Shown here piece by piece: positions 5,772-8,950 of a stretch of 8,950 bases of DNA (the stretch's first letter is position 1; each line of letters opens with the position of its first letter). Under the pieces are notes generated by a model. It searched no databases. It was not told the DNA's origin and saw only the letters and a program-made list of their open reading frames with translations. A program made the position numbers and the translations under genes. This DNA is from an uncultured Acidobacteriota bacterium (GTDB taxonomy: Bacteria; Acidobacteriota; Blastocatellia; Pyrinomonadales; Pyrinomonadaceae). The stretch lies in assembly GCA_902826385.1 (NCBI GenBank), contig CADEEU010000016.1, forward strand, positions 1-8,950, written 5' to 3'.

Positions 5772-7181
5772 ATGCTTACAAAATCAAAGTTTCGCAATTT
5801 CTTGTCGTGTAAAAACGAATTCTGGCTGGACCATCACTTTCCCGAACAATCCGGGGAACTCACGCTCGACCAACAACTGCGTCGCGAGGCGGGTTACCAA
5901 GTAGAAAGGCTTGCGCGAACGCTGCCGATCTTTGCTGATCCCGACGGGACTTGCGTCGCGTTTGGAAAAGACTTCGCGACCGAATCGCTGTTCGCCAAGG
6001 CGGACATCGTAGTCACCGATGCAGATACAGGCGAGGTCGATATCTATGAGGTCAAATCCGGTACGAAGGCCAAGGAGGACTACAAGACGGATCTTGCATT
6101 TCAATGCTTCGTTGCGGAACAGTCCGGGTACGTGGTTCGCAATGCCTATCTAATCTTTATCAACACGCACTACTTATTTGATGGGGAGATCGACGTCGTG
6201 CGGCTGCTTACCGTGTCCGACGAAACCGAGAGCGTTCGAGCCCTGAGACCGACGATCGACGCTGAGACGGCCAGTGCGATCGCCTGGCTTGAGCAGGGCG
6301 AACCAACTGTCACGCTTCTTGATTACTGCGGGGCGAAGCTTGAATGCAGGGCAATCAGAAGATTATTTGAAGATATTCCGGACTACAATGTCTCACACAT
6401 CTTCATCGCCAATTCGAAGAAACTGAATTCATTGCTTGGCGACTCGATTCTTGATATCCGATCAATACCGGCAGATTTCAAGATGACGGATCGAGAAGCT
6501 GCGATCGTCGAGGTCGAGCGATCGGGGAAGGCTCACATCAAACGAGACGCAATACTCGAAGAGATAACCGGTCTCAAATATCCGCTGAACTTTCTCGACT
6601 ACGAGAGCTTTAATCCAGCCGTGCCCCAGTTTGTTGGCACGAGGCCTTATCAGCACATGGTGTTTCAGTACTCGCTGCATACGATTGCTGGGCCCGGCGC
6701 GGAGCCACGGCATTCATACCACCTGTCGCGAAACAACGGCAAGCATCCCTCTGAAGAGATAGTAGAAAGGCTTCATGAGGACCTGGATGGCAAGATTGGT
6801 ACGATTGTCGTCTGGAGTGAGCGGTTTGAAACCGGACGAAATGCAGAACTCGCGACGATGTACCCGCGATATGCAGCCTTCCTTGAAGAGCTAAATGGGA
6901 AGACATACGACCTCTATGAGATTTTCCAGAAGAGACTCTATTTGCATCCGCGTTTCCGTGGTAGAGCCTCCATCAAAAAGGTACTTCCGGCCGTCACCGA
7001 TTTAACCTATGACGGTATGGAAATCGCCGACGGATTGACCGCGTCGATTAAGTGGTATCACGCCGCGACCGGTCGTGGGAGACCCGAAGAGAATGAGAAA
7101 ACATTTCAAGACCTGGAAGCGTATTGCCATCTTGACACGCTAGCAATGGCACGGATCTACGAACATCTTCTAACCATCTGA
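5772..7181 (+). CDS. DUF2779-type protein: Cas4-like PD-(D/E)XK domain plus DEDD-type exonuclease domain
   Basis: The product has 469 residues. The N-terminal third resembles Cas4/RecB-type PD-(D/E)XK nucleases: SKFRNFLSCKNEFWL (5-19), ADIVV with D78, and IYEVKSGTKAKEDYKTDLAFQ (91-111) with E93 and K95. A later C186-x5-C192 in the LLDYCGAKLEC stretch probably matches the cysteine cluster of Cas4-like proteins, but with C13 only three cysteines are in place where four would ligate an iron-sulfur cluster. The C-terminal half is the DUF2779 domain, an RNase H-fold exonuclease by its motifs: NFLDYES (273-279) with D276 and E278, VVWSERFE (346-353), YDLYEIF (379-385), the basic ASIKKVLPAV (399-408) and YCHLDTLAMARIYEHL (451-466) with D455. 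The ATG has only a weak ribosome binding site. The gene stands alone in the island, ends tail to tail with the broken peptidase gene, and appears intact. A DNA or RNA processing role in defence or element maintenance is inference. Confidence 0.85.
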   Translation: MLTKSKFRNFLSCKNEFWLDHHFPEQSGELTLDQQLRREAGYQVERLARTLPIFADPDGTCVAFGKDFATESLFAKADIVVTDADTGEVDIYEVKSGTKAKEDYKTDLAFQCFVAEQSGYVVRNAYLIFINTHYLFDGEIDVVRLLTVSDETESVRALRPTIDAETASAIAWLEQGEPTVTLLDYCGAKLECRAIRRLFEDIPDYNVSHIFIANSKKLNSLLGDSILDIRSIPADFKMTDREAAIVEVERSGKAHIKRDAILEEITGLKYPLNFLDYESFNPAVPQFVGTRPYQHMVFQYSLHTIAGPGAEPRHSYHLSRNNGKHPSEEIVERLHEDLDGKIGTIVVWSERFETGRNAELATMYPRYAAFLEELNGKTYDLYEIFQKRLYLHPRFRGRASIKKVLPAVTDLTYDGMEIADGLTASIKWYHAATGRGRPEENEKTFQDLEAYCHLDTLAMARIYEHLLTI

Positions 7182-7182
7182 A

Positions 7183-7453
7183 GATAGAGGGCCCTCAAAT
7201 CCCACTTCTTGATGGCGTCGCCGATTAGCGCCGGGCGGGCAAGAACCTGCTTTCCCGCCACTCGTAATCTGTGAGCCACTTCTCGCAGAACTCCGTCTTC
7301 GGCGGTGGAGTAGTAGTGACGGTCAAGTCTTAGAAGTTCTCGCACGTCCTCCAACTGCAACGGAGGCTGAGGACTACCGAGATCATTCAAGATTTTTTGA
7401 ACTTGGTCGTCTATGTCTCTCGCTGTTTGTTTACGAAGAAATGCGTTCTTCAT
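7183..7453 (-). pseudogene. N-terminal fragment of an ImmA/IrrE-family metallopeptidase
   Basis: From the ATG at 7453 the frame encodes MKNAFLRKQTARDIDDQ and continues PPLQLEDVRELLRLDR, DGVLREVAHRLRVAGKQV and IKKWDLRALYL. This order resembles the region ahead of the zinc site in ImmA/IrrE peptidases that pair with XRE regulators. The family then has a segment with HEXXH, and this is absent. The resemblance stops at about residue 91 (7183), and the frame runs only a few more codons (QMVRRCS) to TGA at 7157-7159, inside the 3' end of the convergent nuclease gene. Zinc ligands and catalytic glutamate are missing, so the fragment cannot be an active protease. It follows the XRE gene by 15 bp on the same strand, as in intact pairs. 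Loss of the C-terminal part fits a recombination junction at the DUF2779 stop codon (7179-7181). Confidence 0.75.
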
Positions 7454-7468
7454 GCTGCTATTAAGCTT

Positions 7469-7954
7469 CTACTTCTCGTTCAAAAATTTAACAAACTCCT
7501 CCAACGCAAGTTGCTCATCCTTGGTTAGCGTTTCCACAGACTCGGATCGCGCAGCGAATCGAACTGCTTCTTGGTCCAGGGTTAAATCGCGAACAGTTGC
7601 ATTCCCAGAGAGCTGCAACATTCTTTCAATAGAAAGACCAAATGTCTTAGCAAGCTGATGTACGGTACGCGGTTCCGGCGTATAGTGCATATCGCGCTCT
7701 ATAGCAACCAGTTCCCCTATATCTATGCGAGCTTTTTCAGCAAGTTCATCCATTCGCAGTCTCGCCTTCCGCCGCCAAAGATTAATCAGCCTTCCAAAGG
7801 CCGGACGAGGACTCTCCTCGACAACTTGAGAAACCAATTTGCTTTCGTGCTCGGCACCCAGCACCTGTAGATTGAATGCACCGCAGGAGACTTCTGCATT
7901 CTCTTCATGTTCAGCTCGCTTCGCGAGCCATTCTCTACTTAGGTTCATTCTCAT
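7469..7954 (-). CDS. XRE-family helix-turn-helix regulator of an ImmA/IrrE-type pair
   Basis: The product has 161 residues. The N-terminal part MRMNLSREWLAKRAEHEENAEVSCG is typical of XRE proteins encoded next to ImmA/IrrE peptidases. The HTH domain runs about 53-117: FGRLINLWRRKARLRMDELA, then IDIGELVAIERDMHYTPEPRTVHQLAKTFGLSIERMLQLSG. The C-terminal part is acidic and helical (TKDEQLALEEFVKFLNEK). The regulator normally represses neighbouring genes and is cleaved by the paired peptidase when stress or phage DNA is sensed. The ATG at 7954 has GAGG seven bases upstream, inside the TGAGG of the preceding GNAT stop, so the two are coupled; an in-frame ATG at 7948 is an alternative. The gene is intact, but its partner peptidase is truncated, so the switch can no longer be induced by proteolysis from this copy. 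Confidence 0.88.
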   Translation of the reverse strand: MRMNLSREWLAKRAEHEENAEVSCGAFNLQVLGAEHESKLVSQVVEESPRPAFGRLINLWRRKARLRMDELAEKARIDIGELVAIERDMHYTPEPRTVHQLAKTFGLSIERMLQLSGNATVRDLTLDQEAVRFAARSESVETLTKDEQLALEEFVKFLNEK

Positions 7955-7963
7955 AACTTTGCC

Positions 7964-8160
7964 TCATTTTAGGAATTCGGACGCTTGTTCAGGTGTCATC
8001 TCAAAGTAGGTGAGACCTTGAATCGCGTGATCCGGCCCGAGATTAGTCATCCCGCATGCTTCCTCATACCACTTATCCGCCTGTGGTAACGAGTGCAATC
8101 CAATTCGCCCTGAAAACCCCTCCTCAAGGCTCAATTGAATCGCCACAGCTCCGGATCCCA
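7964..8160 (-). pseudogene. C-terminal fragment of a GNAT-type acetyltransferase
   Basis: Read on the minus strand, the frame gives a GNAT-like acetyl-CoA loop region (GSGAVAIQLSLEEGFSG), then RIGLHSLPQADKWYEEACGM, TNLGPDHAIQGLTYFEMTPE and QASEFLK, ending in TGA at 7964-7966. These are the last two strands and helix of an N-acetyltransferase domain. Upstream of about 8160 the frame continues without resemblance and runs opposite to the E2-like reading frame, so the N-terminal part is gone. The stop codon overlaps the Shine-Dalgarno of the XRE gene, so the three genes formed one minus-strand operon. Substrate cannot be told. The exact junction is uncertain by about 10 bp. Confidence 0.7.
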
Positions 8161-8389
8161 CCGGGTTATTCCGATGTGCAAATCGACATGGTTTATTTCT
8201 TGCCGCACCTTTCCCGTGCCGACGCAAAGCAGATCAATGGATTGTCGGATACCGTGATCGACGGGCAGAATTTTCAGCAGTGGTCGCGCCACCGTCCGGC
8301 CGACCAGTGGCGACCCGACATCGACAACATCGAAACTCATCTCCTGTATTGTCACAGCCTTTCTCGAAGGGGAGTTGAACAAGAGATGA
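8158..8389 (+). pseudogene. 5'-truncated E2/UBC-fold protein of a prokaryotic ubiquitin-like conjugation operon
   Basis: The frame that includes the JAB gene also encodes, from 8158, PPGYSDVQIDMVYFLPHLSR, later FQQWSRHRPADQWRPDIDNIETHL. This resembles the second half of the bacterial E2-like family that sits in multi-ubiquitin/E2/JAB-ThiF operons. PPGYSDV would correspond to the E2 YPxxPP turn and WRPDID to the WSPA region. The first half of the fold is missing because the sequence before 8158 is the reverse of the GNAT gene. No cysteine lies in the usual place before WRP; the nearby residues are WSRHRP, so the fragment shows no conventional catalytic cysteine. The stop given (TGA 8387-8389) is in the +1 frame, where the tail would read AFLEGELNKR; in the homologous frame there is no stop before the JAB ORF. 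No functional start is evident. Confidence 0.7.
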
Positions 8390-8950
8390 GCTACTCCCTG
8401 AAAATCTCTGGAAGACATTATGAATCGCTTCGGAGCCATCTTTTTCCAGGTGATGGACTGGAGGCGATCGCCTTTGCTCTCTGCGGCCGTAACCGAACCG
8501 ACGATGGACAGATTCTTACGGTACACAAGCTCGTGCTGATCCCGCATGACCAGTGCGAGAGGACGCCCGAAAGCGTTACGTGGCGAACAGTCGCATTGGC
8601 TGCGATCCTCGATGATGTGCGGCGCGGTGGATTCGCCTTGGTCAAGTTTCACTCCCATCCTACCGGCTACGAGCAGTTCTCACGAATGGACGACATCTCG
8701 GACGCTGAGTGTTTCGCCGCTATCTCGTCATGGCTCGACGATGATGAACCTCACGGAAGCGCGGTTATGCTTCCCGACGGGCGAATCTTCGGTCGCGTCA
8801 GTGAAAACTTGTGGGAAGCGTTTTCCGTGATATCTGTTGCTGGCGATGAGCTTCTATTCTGGCATTCGACACCGGATGAACCAGTGAACAGAAGCCAGCA
8901 GCTCGAAGCACAAATTCAGATGTTCGGATCAGGGACTGTATCCAGACTGC
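8386..8950 (+). CDS. JAB/JAMM-domain protein, likely JAB-ThiF (E1) fusion (5' part)
   Basis: The first 188 residues are present and the gene leaves the window. The JAMM metalloprotease motif is complete: E26 in GDGLEAIAF, then H89 and H91 in KFHSHP, ten residues, and D102 in FSRMDD. The domain also contains IAFALCGR (28-35), VLIPHDQCERTPESVTW (50-66) and GSAVMLPDGRIFGR (124-137). JAB enzymes in such operons trim or remove ubiquitin-like tags. The segment QQLEAQIQMFGSGTVSRL at the edge resembles the linker that in family members leads straight into a ThiF/E1 adenylating domain, so a fused E1 is predicted outside. The ATG overlaps a TGA (8387-8389) as ATGA and has AGGGGAG at 8368-8374 upstream. 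JAB sites look intact, so this protein may be functional even though the E2-like gene is broken. Confidence 0.85.
   Translation, partial: MSYSLKISGRHYESLRSHLFPGDGLEAIAFALCGRNRTDDGQILTVHKLVLIPHDQCERTPESVTWRTVALAAILDDVRRGGFALVKFHSHPTGYEQFSRMDDISDAECFAAISSWLDDDEPHGSAVMLPDGRIFGRVSENLWEAFSVISVAGDELLFWHSTPDEPVNRSQQLEAQIQMFGSGTVSRL

Larger units (their letters stand above)
3233..8950. mobile_element. Inferred genomic island inserted at tRNA-Asn (left boundary seen, right end outside)
   Basis: The left boundary is the tRNA-Asn 3' fragment with its own terminator. To its right are an AbiE toxin-antitoxin pair, a DUF2779 nuclease, a broken XRE/ImmA/GNAT block and a ubiquitin-like conjugation module, in alternating orientation and with gene fragments. 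This is accessory-type content quite unlike the catabolic genes to the left. No integrase or transposase gene is present in the window, so the mobilising enzyme should lie to the right, next to an intact tRNA-Asn, or has been lost. The extent given is only the part visible. Confidence 0.6.

Noticed and set aside
8131..8658. A 175-codon minus-strand frame opposite the E2-like and JAB genes, and a shorter one within it.
   Set aside because: The + strand carries clear E2-like and JAMM motifs through this stretch, while the antisense peptides show no family features.
3278..8950. An integrase or transposase gene that would explain mobility.
   Set aside because: None of the open frames shows tyrosine or serine recombinase or transposase motifs; the enzyme must be outside the window or lost.

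Overview
The window is bacterial chromosome of moderate GC with two parts that differ in character. The left 3.2 kb looks like ordinary core or catabolic DNA. The right 5.7 kb looks like a mosaic genomic island of defence-type modules, several of them truncated. The host cannot be fixed from sequence alone. The style (pectin catabolism, an exported GH88/GH105 hydrolase, a TTG start behind a good Shine-Dalgarno, a tRNA-Asn ending in encoded CCA) would fit Acidobacteriota or a similar soil or freshwater lineage, but that is a weak inference.

Left region (1-3230), all on +. It holds the last 52 codons of an unrecognised gene, then kduI (5-keto-4-deoxyuronate isomerase), then an exported unsaturated-uronyl/rhamnogalacturonyl hydrolase, packed with gaps of one base. 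An aldo/keto reductase follows after 74 bp with its own ribosome binding site. Together they suggest breakdown of pectin-derived unsaturated oligosaccharides: the hydrolase releases the unsaturated uronate and KduI isomerises the resulting keto-uronate.

Boundary (about 3196-3431). On the minus strand there is the 3' 45 nt of a tRNA-Asn gene, from the anticodon loop to CCA. Its hairpin-plus-T-run terminator is still attached on the left, but the 5' half is missing. This is the usual footprint of an element that integrated into a tRNA gene. Everything to the right is therefore probably island DNA, with the intact tRNA-Asn expected at the far end outside the window.

Island (3278-8950). (a) An AbiE-type toxin-antitoxin pair on the minus strand, with ATGA-coupled genes. 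A good sigma70-like promoter has its -35 inside a 9-bp inverted repeat, and four 11-bp tandem repeats lie further upstream. (b) A gene-poor 0.5 kb. (c) A + strand DUF2779-type protein combining a PD-(D/E)XK-like nuclease domain and a DEDD-type exonuclease domain. (d) A minus-strand block whose two ends are broken: the 3' part of a GNAT-type gene, an intact XRE-family regulator, and only the N-terminal ~90 residues of an ImmA/IrrE-type metallopeptidase, which stops exactly at the DUF2779 stop codon. (e) A + strand ubiquitin-like conjugation module that runs off the right edge: a 5'-truncated E2-like gene followed by a JAB/JAMM-domain protein whose linker suggests a ThiF/E1 domain just beyond the window.

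The main message is a tRNA-Asn island assembled from, and partly eroded into, defence-type modules, with at least two sharp recombination scars (about 7183 and about 8158). The AbiE pair and the DUF2779 gene look intact. The XRE regulator is intact but has lost its protease partner, and the E2 gene is broken although the JAB gene next to it is open.
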